Assembly (NCBI GenBank): GCA_029547805.1 | Contig: JAKPOP010000010.1 | Location: 397,675-461,674, forward strand | Origin: Deltaproteobacteria bacterium | GTDB taxonomy: Bacteria; Myxococcota_A; UBA9042; DTJE01 | Direction of reading: 5' to 3' | DNA length: 64,000 bases | Shown here: one piece after another, positions 15,692-24,575 of the stretch | How the letters are laid out: the number at the start of each line of letters is the position of its first letter | Position numbering within the stretch: position 1 is the stretch's first letter | The notes under the pieces: generated by a model | What the model was told of the DNA's origin: nothing | Seen by the model: the letters and a program-made list of their open reading frames with translations, nothing else | Databases searched by the model: none | Position numbers and translations under genes: made by a program

Positions 15692-15871
15692 CTACGGCAT
15701 CCGGCCCTCCACCTGGCCCCAGAAGGGGTCCGCGATGCGATCCCCGGCCGCCGCCCCGACCCGGAACCGGCCCCGGGCCTCCCGCCCCTTGCGCTGGTGC
15801 ACCAGGTGTCGGTCCATGCCGTCCTTCGGAGGCCGACCGGTATCTGTCCCCGCGCTGGTGGGTGACCTCAC
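15692..15871 (-). CDS. Possible small ORF, unknown
   Basis: A 59-codon frame (GTG start; an inner ATG at 15817 after AAGGA gives 41 codons) occupies most of the 262-base gap after the B12 operon. Codons end in G or C as in real genes of this window, and the product is basic (KGREARGRFRVGAA) with an FWGQ near the end. No family is recognised. It may be noise in GC-rich DNA. Confidence 0.25.
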   Translation of the reverse strand: MRSPTSAGTDTGRPPKDGMDRHLVHQRKGREARGRFRVGAAAGDRIADPFWGQVEGRMP

Positions 15872-15927
15872 GAGCCCCGTGGCGGTCGGCAGACCGAGGC
15901 AGGAACGGAAGGCTGGAAAGGATGGGG

Positions 15928-17763
15928 TCAGGGAGCCGGGGCGGGGGCGACCGGGGCGCCGGCGGGCTGGCCGGCCGGGGGACGGGTGAGGCCGGCCACT
16001 GCGGCAACGGGCAGATCCAGGCGTGCGCCGATGATGCGTTCCCCGGGGGAACCGGCCACCAGGGAGATCCCGGGTCCGGTCTTGGCAGTGGCCAGACCCG
16101 GCAACTGGGCGGCCAGCGACGGCTCAAAGACCGCCACGAGCCGCAGCACGTCCACCAGGGAGATCCAGGCGCCCACAGACACGGGATACCCCGCCTCCTG
16201 CACCACGGGGTCCAGCACGTTGGCCGCCTGGGGCTTCCCCTTGGCCAGGTCCTGCACGGCTCCCATGGCGTCCTTGCCCATCGCGAAGTACATCTCCTTC
16301 GGGCCGAAGACCAGGGCCCCGTCCAGCCGATTGCCGATCATCCGAGCCGCCTGCTGCACCTCGGGCTTGTCGGCCGATCCAGGGACCCTGGCGTAATCGA
16401 TCCGGAATTCCACCCGATCCCCCTTGAGGTCCCCCTGGTTCACCTCCTCGATGGACGCGTCGATGCCAGACGTCTTGAGCGGAACTTCCAGGCTCTTGAG
16501 CAAAGTCTGCATCGAGGTCCAGTCCAGAGAGCCCAGTTCCCGCAACTGGGGGCCCGCGTATTTCTGAACCAGCACCCCGGCCTTCTGGAACAGCAGCCGG
16601 TAGAGCCCCTGCACCACCTCTCGGGCCTTCGCCCCGTCCTCATAGGCCGTCAGCGACAACACCCGGAACGGGAATTCCCCCTCCCGTCCAAGATAGAAGG
16701 CCGCATCCCCGCTCTGCAGGGCGATCATCTGGTTCCACAGGTCCAGGGTCTTCTGTTTCTCCTCGTCGGTCAGTTGCAGCGACTGGACCCAGAAGTCCCG
16801 GGCCAGGTCGGACCAGGAGGAGAAGGTCTTGGGGTCCAGGTTGCTCGCGACCAGCACCGTCGCCTCCCCGGGCAGTCGACGGAAGAGCTCCATCTTGCGG
16901 GTCTTCATGTCTGCCGCGAGTCGCGCCAGCCCCCCGTCCCCGGTGGCCTTCACCGTGCCGTCCAGCGCCAGCACCGAACCGTCCCACCGCAGCACGATCC
17001 GCCCGACCTCCATCTGCTTCAGCAAGGAGGACAGCAGGTCCAGTTCCTTCTGGAGGACCTGGGCCATCGGAGTTCCCTGCTCCTGGTCCGCAGCCATCTG
17101 ACCGATCTGCTGTCGGGCCTTCTGAATCTGCGACTCGGCGAGGGGGTTCAGGTTCGTCCCGGCCACCTGGACATCCAGGATCTCCGTGCCCGGGTAGCGC
17201 CGCAACTCCTGCAGGAAGGGCTTCGCCGCCCCGAAGGCCCCCGGGTGGAACGAGAACACCACCAGGTCCTCCCCCAGGCCGTTCACGAAGACCTCCTGGC
17301 CCTGGGGCCCGGCGTACTTCCACTCGTTGTCCGGAGCCCCCTTCGCCTTCGTCTGAGGAAGTCCCCCGTTCAGGGCCTCGGCCCCCCGGTGGCTGACGAC
17401 CAGCAGGAGGGGATTGTCGAACTTCTGGTAGTCCAGCATCACGATCCGGACCGGCTTCGTCAGGTCCAGGAACGACAGGCTCGTCAGCCCCAACACCTTG
17501 GCCTGGAGCAATGCCGGGACCTGCCCGGCCAGCATGGCCCCCAGGCCCGGCTGAAACTGGTCCACCACCTCCCCGACGGCCTTCGTGAGGCCATCCAGAG
17601 ACTTCAGCGAGGCGAACGCCAGGACCGGCGCCGGCATCGCAACGGCACCGACCTCCGCCTTCACCGGGGCGCCCACCTCCTCCTTCTTCTTGCACCCCGA
17701 CGCGACCACCGCGCAGAGGCCCAGTACCAGCAACCCGCGCACCGCAAGACGCATCCCCTTCAT
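15928..17763 (-). CDS. Large lipoprotein of unknown function
   Basis: This 611-residue lipoprotein has lipobox ASGC (Cys24) followed by KKKEE. The rest is a soluble alpha/beta protein without recognised catalytic motifs; segments alternate hydrophobic strands with helices (for example around 340-380 and 430-470), reminiscent of DUF3352-type periplasmic proteins. It ends in an Ala-Pro rich tail. The ATG follows GAGGAGA, and a near-consensus promoter lies just upstream. It is probably transcribed alone. An envelope location is well supported; a function is not. Confidence 0.8.
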   Translation of the reverse strand: MKGMRLAVRGLLVLGLCAVVASGCKKKEEVGAPVKAEVGAVAMPAPVLAFASLKSLDGLTKAVGEVVDQFQPGLGAMLAGQVPALLQAKVLGLTSLSFLDLTKPVRIVMLDYQKFDNPLLLVVSHRGAEALNGGLPQTKAKGAPDNEWKYAGPQGQEVFVNGLGEDLVVFSFHPGAFGAAKPFLQELRRYPGTEILDVQVAGTNLNPLAESQIQKARQQIGQMAADQEQGTPMAQVLQKELDLLSSLLKQMEVGRIVLRWDGSVLALDGTVKATGDGGLARLAADMKTRKMELFRRLPGEATVLVASNLDPKTFSSWSDLARDFWVQSLQLTDEEKQKTLDLWNQMIALQSGDAAFYLGREGEFPFRVLSLTAYEDGAKAREVVQGLYRLLFQKAGVLVQKYAGPQLRELGSLDWTSMQTLLKSLEVPLKTSGIDASIEEVNQGDLKGDRVEFRIDYARVPGSADKPEVQQAARMIGNRLDGALVFGPKEMYFAMGKDAMGAVQDLAKGKPQAANVLDPVVQEAGYPVSVGAWISLVDVLRLVAVFEPSLAAQLPGLATAKTGPGISLVAGSPGERIIGARLDLPVAAVAGLTRPPAGQPAGAPVAPAPAP

Positions 17764-17795
17764 GCCCTGTCTCCTCGTGCCCAGAGGCAGGCGGG

Positions 17796-17824
17796 AGCAT
17801 ACGCCGACCCGGGCGAGGGGTCAA
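17796..17824 (-). promoter_or_regulatory. Promoter of the 611-residue lipoprotein gene
   Basis: Read on the minus strand, TTGACC and TATGCT are separated by 17 bases. The predicted start lies about 25 bases before the ATG at 17763. Confidence 0.7.
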
Positions 17825-17976
17825 ACGCCCCCATGCGGAGGGTCCCGCCCCCGAACCGGAGCGAACAAGGCGTTCTACGGCCTGTCGTGGCCATGAATTC
17901 CTCCCTGGCCGGGAAGCCTTTCGTCCCCCCGGGTGGCGCGGAGTGGCGCGTTCCATCCTGGTGGAATCGGGAACAC

Positions 17977-18921
17977 CTATGCAGGAACGGCGGGATCAGT
18001 GCGGTACATCGGTGACTGTCCCTGTCCGTCGGCGGCAAGGGCGTGGGCGATGGGGGCCAGGGTCTGGCGGAACAGGATGCGGGGGCCGTCCACGGCGTCG
18101 AGCAGGTAGTCCAGGAGGTCGGTCCCGTGGGGGCTGCGGGTGTAGTCCCGGTCCCGTGGAACCGCCGTGAAATGCTCGGCCTGGAGCAGGTCCTCCATCG
18201 AGACGCGGCGACCCCCCACCCGGACAAGGCAGTCCAGTCCTCGGACGATGGATCGGACCGGCGCCAGCACCGAGTCCTGGGAGATCCAGCAGGCCATCAT
18301 CCGGGCCTTGGCCTCCCACTCCCGAGCCGTCAGCCGGACCTCGTGGACGGGGTCCCGATGCCACGGGGGAAACCGGAGAGGCACAGGCCAGGCCAGGTCC
18401 AGGATCGGCACCTCGAACAGAAGGGCCTCCGGCAGCCGGTCCAGGGCCCGCCGGACCCAGAGGTGGACCAGGTCATGGATCGGCTGGGCCCCCTGCCATC
18501 CCATCGTGACCACGACGTCGGGCCGAAAGGCCATCACCTCAGCGGCCACCAGGCGCCCGACGTCCCGCATCCGCCCGAAGACCTCGTGGCGCTTCCGGGG
18601 GTCCTGCTGGCACTGCCGAAGGGCCTGGTAGAGCCCGATCTCCCCCTGGCCCAGGAACCGCAGGCGGTCCCCCGAGACCCCCACCGCCGCCATCGCCGCC
18701 TCGGTCTCCAGGCGACGGGCGGCCGCCAGTTCGGCCGGCCGCACCTGAAGCGACTCGGCCAGGCCGTCCCCGTCGGTGACCCACAGGAACCTGGCCGTCG
18801 ATGGCAGGCGTTGGGCCAGCCCTCCACAGGACATCTCGTCGTCGGGATGGGCCATCACCACGAGCACCCGGGCCCCCGGGTCCATCACCCGGGACGGCCA
18901 CGGCAATACAATCCGACTCAT
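17977..18921 (-). CDS. PIG-L/LmbE family deacetylase
   Basis: This 314-residue protein belongs to the zinc-dependent N-acetyl sugar deacetylase superfamily (MshB, LmbE, PIG-L). The signature AHPDDE lies at residues 24-29, and the later His motif HDLVH around 147-151 provides the third metal ligand. Substrates in the family are GlcNAc conjugates; this one is unknown. The ATG follows AGGAGG with 33 bases separating it from the upstream gene, so it is probably the last gene of a three-gene operon with the two secreted proteins upstream. The C-terminal 100 residues extend beyond the core fold. Confidence 0.85.
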   Translation of the reverse strand: MSRIVLPWPSRVMDPGARVLVVMAHPDDEMSCGGLAQRLPSTARFLWVTDGDGLAESLQVRPAELAAARRLETEAAMAAVGVSGDRLRFLGQGEIGLYQALRQCQQDPRKRHEVFGRMRDVGRLVAAEVMAFRPDVVVTMGWQGAQPIHDLVHLWVRRALDRLPEALLFEVPILDLAWPVPLRFPPWHRDPVHEVRLTAREWEAKARMMACWISQDSVLAPVRSIVRGLDCLVRVGGRRVSMEDLLQAEHFTAVPRDRDYTRSPHGTDLLDYLLDAVDGPRILFRQTLAPIAHALAADGQGQSPMYRTDPAVPA

Positions 18922-18954
18922 CGACCGCCTCCTGTGCCCTCCGGTTCTCGCCGT

Positions 18955-19443
18955 TCACCGAGGGGTGGGCTCGATGGGGATTGCCTGCTGGATGCGCACG
19001 CCCCGGACCTCCACCGGCGGGATGGGAACCGCCTGGGGAGTCGGCTGGACCCGGATGGCCTCCCGCGACATCGGCCAGGAGGCCTGGGAGCGGGCACCGG
19101 CTCCCGGCGAGACCATCTCCGCCACCACCGTCGCGGTGCGCCCCTGAAGCCCCTCCACCACGAAGGTCCGGGTCACCTGCCCGGGTTCCGTGGCCCCGGC
19201 CAGGGTCTCCTCGGGCACCCCCTCCACGAGCCGGGCCCCCTCGGGCAGTTGCAGACGCAGCACCGGCGCCGCCGGGAGCCGCCCTCGGACCTCCACCTCG
19301 GCGATCAACGTCGCCCGATCCCCGGCCTCCTCCCCCGACAACGTGACCTTCAGGGGCACCTCGATGCGCGTGTGCCGGTTCCCGCCGGCCTGGGCCCCGA
19401 TCGCCGCCAGCAGTATCGCGATCCCGCAGAACCACCTGACCAT
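18955..19443 (-). CDS. Small secreted protein, unknown
   Basis: This 162-residue protein has a signal peptide (about 1-18, ending AIGAQA) and a mature part of beta-strands (EVPLKVTLSG, ATLIAEVEVRGRLPAAPVLRLQL) resembling an immunoglobulin-like or CARDB-type fold, then a Pro-rich C-terminus. The start is the ATG after GGAGGA; the frame extends upstream without a better start. It lies between the zinc-protease lipoprotein and the deacetylase in the same orientation with short gaps. No function can be assigned. Confidence 0.7.
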   Translation of the reverse strand: MVRWFCGIAILLAAIGAQAGGNRHTRIEVPLKVTLSGEEAGDRATLIAEVEVRGRLPAAPVLRLQLPEGARLVEGVPEETLAGATEPGQVTRTFVVEGLQGRTATVVAEMVSPGAGARSQASWPMSREAIRVQPTPQAVPIPPVEVRGVRIQQAIPIEPTPR

Positions 19444-19483
19444 GGTCCGTCCTCCCGTCCCATCCTCGACCGGATGGGCCTGT

Positions 19484-20821
19484 TCAGGGGCAGCCCGGCT
19501 GCCCATCGTAGGGGAAACCGAGCCCTTCCGTCACCATCCGGGTGACCGATCCCGTCTGCCCGCCCTCGGCGCAGAGCAGGGCGTCCAGGAAATCGACGAA
19601 GTCGGCCCCCTCGCCGCCCCGGTCCCACCGGGTCATCCGCTCGGACCCGAAGGCCCGGAGCACCCGGTCGGTCCCGATGGCGATGCCGTCGTTCCAGGCA
19701 TTGCCCTCGGCCACGTCGGCCCCGTCCCAGAGATGCCACAGCATCGATACGACGTAGGACTCGTCGAGGTTCTGGGCCATGCCGGCCCCCGGGTCCGGCC
19801 GGACCAGGTCCCCGCCGAAGTAGGTCATGGCATCGTAGTCGATCCAGAGGGAGTTGCCCTCCTGGATGTCCCAGTACATCGGGAAGGGCTCCCCGATCCA
19901 GCGGCTGAAGGTGCTGACGGCGAAGAAGGAGGCCCAGCCTTCGGACCAGGCGAAGGCCGGGGCGATCGTCTGGCCGAAGCCGTGGGGCCCCCCGGGGGAG
20001 TCGTCCCGGCTGTAGTTGGCCGCCACCGAGTGACCGAACTCGTGGAGCGTCACCGTGAAGCCCCAGGCCGAGGACTCCTGGGCACCCCCGGCCAGGAAGA
20101 TGCTCTGCCGCATCTCCGGGCCGTTCTGGATCTGCTGGGGCGTCTCCCGGGAATAGCAGGCCCCGCAGGTCCAGTTGACGCCGGGATACCAGAGAATGCC
20201 CACCGAGACCAGGCAGTCCTCGTTGCCGTTGCAGAGGTCCTCCAGGATCGTGGCCTGGGCGGCAATCATGAACAGGAACACGTAGAGGGCCCCGCTGCCC
20301 TGTTCCTCCCGGATCTCCACGCGGCCCACGTCCCCCCCGTCGGGCACCTGCGCCACCCAGGCCCAGGGGGCGCTGGTCGCCGAACCGGGCTCGTAGGTCC
20401 CCGGGCCGTCCACCGGGGGCTGGAGCACCGCCAGAAAGATCCCCGAGGACTGGAGCGTCGGGGCCCACAGGGTCGTGAAGATCAACAGCTCGCCGCCGGC
20501 GAGGTCCCGCTGGAGGGGCACGTCGAAGTTCCCGTCGCCGTCCACCTGGGCCATGCCGATGACCTCGCCGCCGGCGTCGATGACCACCGCCGCGGCCCCC
20601 ACGGCCGGCAGGGTCTCGAGGGTGTCCAGCGTGATGGCGCCTCCCGCCACGCTCGGGAATCGGGCCTGATAGAAGAGGCTGCCCCGGACCCGGTCCCCCG
20701 AGGGCGTCCCACCGCCGCCGCCACCACCGCCGCCGCCTCCCGGAGAGTCGGACGGGGAGGGGCAGCCCAGGAAGGCGAGCAGCAGTCCCAGGCACGCCGA
20801 TCGGCACGGGGAAGCGTTCAT
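19484..20821 (-). CDS. Zinc-metalloprotease-like lipoprotein
   Basis: This 445-residue lipoprotein has lipobox FLGC (Cys20), an 11-residue poly-Gly linker, a beta-sandwich segment (residues 45-170) and a catalytic-like region with HEFGH at 260-264 followed by a WASFF-containing helix that could supply the third ligand. The arrangement suits a gluzincin-type surface peptidase. Six or more cysteines suggest disulfides. The ATG follows GAGG, and a good promoter lies upstream, divergent from the oligoendopeptidase gene. The family is not pinned down. Confidence 0.78.
   Translation of the reverse strand: MNASPCRSACLGLLLAFLGCPSPSDSPGGGGGGGGGGGTPSGDRVRGSLFYQARFPSVAGGAITLDTLETLPAVGAAAVVIDAGGEVIGMAQVDGDGNFDVPLQRDLAGGELLIFTTLWAPTLQSSGIFLAVLQPPVDGPGTYEPGSATSAPWAWVAQVPDGGDVGRVEIREEQGSGALYVFLFMIAAQATILEDLCNGNEDCLVSVGILWYPGVNWTCGACYSRETPQQIQNGPEMRQSIFLAGGAQESSAWGFTVTLHEFGHSVAANYSRDDSPGGPHGFGQTIAPAFAWSEGWASFFAVSTFSRWIGEPFPMYWDIQEGNSLWIDYDAMTYFGGDLVRPDPGAGMAQNLDESYVVSMLWHLWDGADVAEGNAWNDGIAIGTDRVLRAFGSERMTRWDRGGEGADFVDFLDALLCAEGGQTGSVTRMVTEGLGFPYDGQPGCP
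20702..20745 (-). repeat. Gly-codon trinucleotide repeat
   Basis: A run of GGC/GGT/GGA codons encodes the poly-Gly linker after the lipobox of the zinc-protease lipoprotein. Such runs change length easily and could vary the tether length between strains. Confidence 0.6.
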
Positions 20822-20847
20822 GGCAGCCTCGATGGAGGAACGAGAGG

Positions 20848-20877
20848 ATTCTACGCGGAGGCCCCTGGAAAGGTCAA
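20848..20877 (-). promoter_or_regulatory. Promoter of the protease-deacetylase operon
   Basis: On the minus strand TTGACC and TAGAAT are 18 bases apart. The -35 sits only 4 bases from the -35 of the divergent promoter, so the two polymerases must compete. Confidence 0.65.
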
Positions 20878-20881
20878 CGCC

Positions 20882-20910
20882 TTGGACCGCCCGGGGGATT
20901 GCCCTATCAT
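20882..20910 (+). promoter_or_regulatory. Promoter of the oligoendopeptidase gene
   Basis: TTGGAC and TATCAT are separated by 17 bases. The start site would lie about 47 bases before the ATG at 20964. Confidence 0.65.
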
Positions 20911-20963
20911 CGGCCGGCGCGGCATGCTGGAGCCGCGTTGCCGGAGAACTACAGGAGGTCCCG

Positions 20964-22868
20964 ATGCCCGATGTCCGAACTCCCCGCCCCGGATGGGCCT
21001 GCGTGCTGCTGCTGATGGCGCCCTCGGGCGCCCAGGCCGGCTGGCCTGCCTGGACCCCGAAAGGCGACGCGAACCGGGAGGAGATCCCCGGCGAGTACCG
21101 CTGGAACCTCTCCCACCTCTACGAAGACGCCCAGGCCTGGGAGAAGCACTTCGCCCAGGTGGAGACCCGGATCCCGGAGGTCCGGCCCTGCGCCGGCACG
21201 CTGGCCCGAGGACCGGCCCGGCTCCGGGAGTGCCTGGACCTGGCCTTCGACCTCACCTACCAGGTGCAACTGCTGGGGACCTGGGCGGAGGCCGACTTCA
21301 CGACCCGGCGGACCGACCCGGCGGCCAAGGCCCGGTCGGACCGGATCCAGGCCCTCCACACGCGGCTGGCCCAGGCCACCGCCTGGATCGAGCCGGAACT
21401 GCTGGAGATGGACCCGGCCACCCTGCAGCAGTTCGTGGCCGCCGAACCGGGTCTGGCCCAATACGATCACTACATCGACGACCTGATCCGCCGGCGGCCC
21501 CACGTGCTGTCCCGGGACCAGGAACGCCTGCTGGCCCTGTCCGGGGACCTGCTGGCGGCCCCCGAGTCGATTCACGGAGCCCTGGAGGAGGACATCCCCT
21601 TCCCAAAGGTCCGGGACGAGCAAGGACAGGAACAGGCCCTCACCTTCGCCACGTTCCCGAAGTTCCGCGCATCCCCGGACAGGGAGGTCCGCCGGTCCGC
21701 CGTCGATGCCTTCCTGAAGACCATGAAGGCCTACGGGCGGTCCTTCGCGGCGTCGCTTGATGCGGCGGTGAAGGCCCACGTCTTCATCGCCCGGGCCCGG
21801 GGATACGACTCGGCCCTGGTGGCCTCGGTGGACCAGAACGCGGTGCCGGTCCAGGTCTATGAGACCCTGCTGGAGGTGGTGCACCGGAACCTTCCGGCCA
21901 CACTGCACCGGTACGTGGACCTGCGCAAGCGCCTGCTGGGCCTGGACCAGGTCCACTACTACGACCTCTATGTCCCGATGTTCCCGAAGGCCCGCCGGGA
22001 GGTTCCCTACGGCGAGGCGGTGGAGATGGTCCAGCAGGCCCTGAAGCCCCTGGGTCCGGACTACCTGCGAGTGCTGGCCCAGGGCCTCTCGCCGGACCAG
22101 GGATGGGTGGACGTCTTCCCGGCGAAGGGAAAGCGCCCCGGGGCCTACTGCAACGCCGCATGGCGCAAGCACCCCATCGTCTTCCTGAACCACATGAACG
22201 AACTGGAGGACGCCTTCACGCTGGCACACGAGTTTGGTCATGCCCTCCATTTCCACCTGGCCGGCGAGGCCCAGCCCTTCCCGAAGGCCGACGCCCCCAT
22301 CTTCCTGGCGGAGATCGCCTCGACCTTCAACGAGGAGATGCTGCTGGACCACCTGCTGCGCCAGGCCCGGACCCGGGACGAGCGTCTGGCCCTGCTGAAC
22401 AAGCGCCTGGAGAACCTCCGGACCACGATCTTCCGGCAGGCGATGTTCGCGGAGTTCGAGAAGGCGATCCACGAGGAGGTGGAGGGCGGCGGGGCCCTGA
22501 CCGCCGAGCGCATGGCGGAGATCTACGAGGGCCTCGTGCGGACCTACTACGGGCCCGACTTCACCGTGGGGCCCGAGGACGGCTATGAGTGGGCCTACAT
22601 CCCGCACTTCTATTACAACTTCTACGTGTACCAGTACTCCACGGGCCTGATCTCGGCCATCGCCCTGGCCCAGAAGGTCCTGAAGGGCGAGAAGGGGGCG
22701 GTGGCCCGGTATCTGGACTTCCTGAAGGCCGGCGGGTCGGACTACCCGGTCGAGACCCTGAAGCGGGCGGGAGTGGACCTGACCCGGCCCGAGTCCATGC
22801 AGGCCGCCTTCGACCTCTTCGCCAGGACCCTCGACGAGATCGAGGGCCTCACCCGTGGCAGGAGATGA
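20964..22868 (+). CDS. pepF: Exported oligoendopeptidase F (M3 family)
   Basis: This 634-residue M3 peptidase hydrolyses short peptides. Visible are the N-terminal family motif YRWNLSHLY (about 46-54), the zinc motif HEFGH at 422-426 with FNEEMLLDHLL downstream (third ligand Glu), and the C-terminal substrate loop HFYYNFYVYQY typical of PepF. A hydrophobic signal sequence (residues 10-24, ending GAQA) suggests export, unlike most PepF enzymes, which are cytosolic. ATG follows ACAGGAGG. It is divergent from the zinc-protease lipoprotein operon. Confidence 0.92.
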   Translation: MPDVRTPRPGWACVLLLMAPSGAQAGWPAWTPKGDANREEIPGEYRWNLSHLYEDAQAWEKHFAQVETRIPEVRPCAGTLARGPARLRECLDLAFDLTYQVQLLGTWAEADFTTRRTDPAAKARSDRIQALHTRLAQATAWIEPELLEMDPATLQQFVAAEPGLAQYDHYIDDLIRRRPHVLSRDQERLLALSGDLLAAPESIHGALEEDIPFPKVRDEQGQEQALTFATFPKFRASPDREVRRSAVDAFLKTMKAYGRSFAASLDAAVKAHVFIARARGYDSALVASVDQNAVPVQVYETLLEVVHRNLPATLHRYVDLRKRLLGLDQVHYYDLYVPMFPKARREVPYGEAVEMVQQALKPLGPDYLRVLAQGLSPDQGWVDVFPAKGKRPGAYCNAAWRKHPIVFLNHMNELEDAFTLAHEFGHALHFHLAGEAQPFPKADAPIFLAEIASTFNEEMLLDHLLRQARTRDERLALLNKRLENLRTTIFRQAMFAEFEKAIHEEVEGGGALTAERMAEIYEGLVRTYYGPDFTVGPEDGYEWAYIPHFYYNFYVYQYSTGLISAIALAQKVLKGEKGAVARYLDFLKAGGSDYPVETLKRAGVDLTRPESMQAAFDLFARTLDEIEGLTRGRR

Positions 22869-22935
22869 GGGGTTCCTCGTCCGAATCACCAGAGTCCGCT
22901 ATACTGGTCGCCGTGCCTGGGCAATGGGGAGGGCC

Positions 22936-24168
22936 ATGAAACGGGCGTTGATCCTCTGGACCGGCCTGGGAGCGTTGCTGGCGACGCCCGCCGTCGCCCA
23001 GGAGTCCTGGGACCGGGAGAAGGGCAACTGCGAGGGCTTCTTCCAGTCGCCTGACGAGGCCCCGCTGGCGGAGTTGCAGACCTGCCTCAAGATCTGGGAG
23101 GCCTACCGGGACGTCCGGCTCCTGACGGAGGCCCAGCGCCAGACGGCGGCCCGGGCCTTCCAGCGGGTCTTTCGGGACGGGGATCCCGAGTCCCGCTACC
23201 TGGCCCGGACCGCCCTGGGACGCCTGGGATTCGCCCCGGAGGCCGCCCAGACGGGTGCGGCCCAGGAGGCCCCGAAGCGCAAGAAGTACCGGGCCCATCC
23301 GGCCAGCGAGGAGGACCAGAAGGCGGCCCTGCAGATCCGGAAGAAGGGAATGGACCGCTACCAGAAGAAGGACTGGGAAGGGGCCATCGCCCTCTTCGAG
23401 CAGGCCCTGGAGCGGGATCCGGCCAGCACCCAGCTGCTCTATGACGCCGCCTGCGCCCATGCCCTGGCGGGTCACCGGGAGATGGCGGTGGAGTACCTGC
23501 TGCGCCTGGCGGACCTGGCCACCTCCGACGCGATGGCAAAACTGGCAAAGGCCAGAAAGGACAAGGATTTCGAACGAATGCGGGAGGACCCGGACTTCAA
23601 GCGGGCCACCGGGTACGCGAAGGTCAAGGTCCTCAACGGCATGCCGCCGGCCGACGAGGAGATCGGCGAGGACAACGTCTTCCGGCTGGAGGAACTGCTC
23701 CGGAGTCCAAAACTGGGCTACGTGGTGGAGCACGGCGGCAAGGACAAGCACCCCCGGAGCCGGCCCCACATCTGGTTCAAGGACCACGCGAAGGCCCAGG
23801 CGGTGATCGTGATGCGGCTGATCGGCCACCCCCGAACCCGGCTCGTGCCCATCGACTGGGACACGCCCTGGGACCTGATCGTGTCCTGGGCCGATCAGGT
23901 CGAGGTGGTGGATGGCGAGAAGGTCTGCCGCAACGGGGTCCAGAAGAACGACCCGGAGAAGCGCCTGCAGCAGGCCATCGCGGACAAGGACGCCGCCCTG
24001 TCGAGGCCTGACGACTATCTGGCCAAGGCCGACGAGGTGCTGTCTCAACCGGAGCAGACGGTGGACCAGGTGACGGGGCTGGTGGACCGGGTCCAGGGCC
24101 TGGGGGACAAGGCCAAGGGGGCCGTGGACGCAGTCCAGGGCGCAGGCAAGAAACTGAAGGTCTGGTAG
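22936..24168 (+). CDS. Secreted TPR protein, unknown
   Basis: This 410-residue protein has a signal peptide (1-22, ending AVAQ), a Lys-rich region and TPR-like helices around residues 135-190 (MDRYQKKDWEGAIALFEQAL, then DAACAHALAGHREMAVEYL). The second half (about 230-330) is an alpha/beta domain with HIWFKDHAKAQ, and the end is a Lys-Asp rich coiled segment. A -10 TATACT at 22900-22905 with a poor -35 may drive it. ATG follows GGGGAGGG; another ATG lies 12 bases upstream. tatA follows after 30 bases. The role is unknown. Confidence 0.75.
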   Translation: MKRALILWTGLGALLATPAVAQESWDREKGNCEGFFQSPDEAPLAELQTCLKIWEAYRDVRLLTEAQRQTAARAFQRVFRDGDPESRYLARTALGRLGFAPEAAQTGAAQEAPKRKKYRAHPASEEDQKAALQIRKKGMDRYQKKDWEGAIALFEQALERDPASTQLLYDAACAHALAGHREMAVEYLLRLADLATSDAMAKLAKARKDKDFERMREDPDFKRATGYAKVKVLNGMPPADEEIGEDNVFRLEELLRSPKLGYVVEHGGKDKHPRSRPHIWFKDHAKAQAVIVMRLIGHPRTRLVPIDWDTPWDLIVSWADQVEVVDGEKVCRNGVQKNDPEKRLQQAIADKDAALSRPDDYLAKADEVLSQPEQTVDQVTGLVDRVQGLGDKAKGAVDAVQGAGKKLKVW

Positions 24169-24198
24169 GGGCAGGGAGGACCACCCCGGGAGGACGAC

Positions 24199-24558
24199 AT
24201 GTTCGGCATCGGCACGACGGAACTGCTGCTGATCCTGGTGGTGATCCTGCTGCTCTTTGGCGCGAGCCGGATCCCCCAGGTGATGGGGGGGCTCGGCAAA
24301 GGCATCCGGGAGTTCAAGAAGGGCATCCGGGAGGGAGGCGAGGACGCCGAGACCTCGGCCAGTGACACGGTGGCCCGGGAACTGAAGACCCGGGTCGGCG
24401 CGCCCGTGCGGCTGCTCCCGGATGGGACCCTGGAGGTCGGTGTCTCGGGCGGCGCCACGCTGGTCGAGGTGGACCAGGGCTGGGCGGTGCTCAAGACCGA
24501 GGACCACACCGACAAGGTGCCCCTGGTCCAGGTCAAGCGCATCGTGATCCGCACCTGA
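24199..24558 (+). CDS. tatA: Sec-independent translocase TatA/E family
   Basis: TatA forms the pore-like part of the twin-arginine exporter. The N-terminus is classic (FGIGTTELLLILVVILLLFG membrane helix, then the amphipathic GLGKGIREFKKGIRE). Instead of the usual short acidic tail, residues 62-119 form a predicted beta-rich module (VRLLPDGTLEVGVSGG, then KVPLVQVKRIVIRT). Several Tat substrates lie in this window, including NapA and the ferredoxin. tatC is not here. The extra module is unexplained. Confidence 0.85.
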   Translation: MFGIGTTELLLILVVILLLFGASRIPQVMGGLGKGIREFKKGIREGGEDAETSASDTVARELKTRVGAPVRLLPDGTLEVGVSGGATLVEVDQGWAVLKTEDHTDKVPLVQVKRIVIRT

Positions 24559-24575
24559 CCATCGGAAGCAACATC

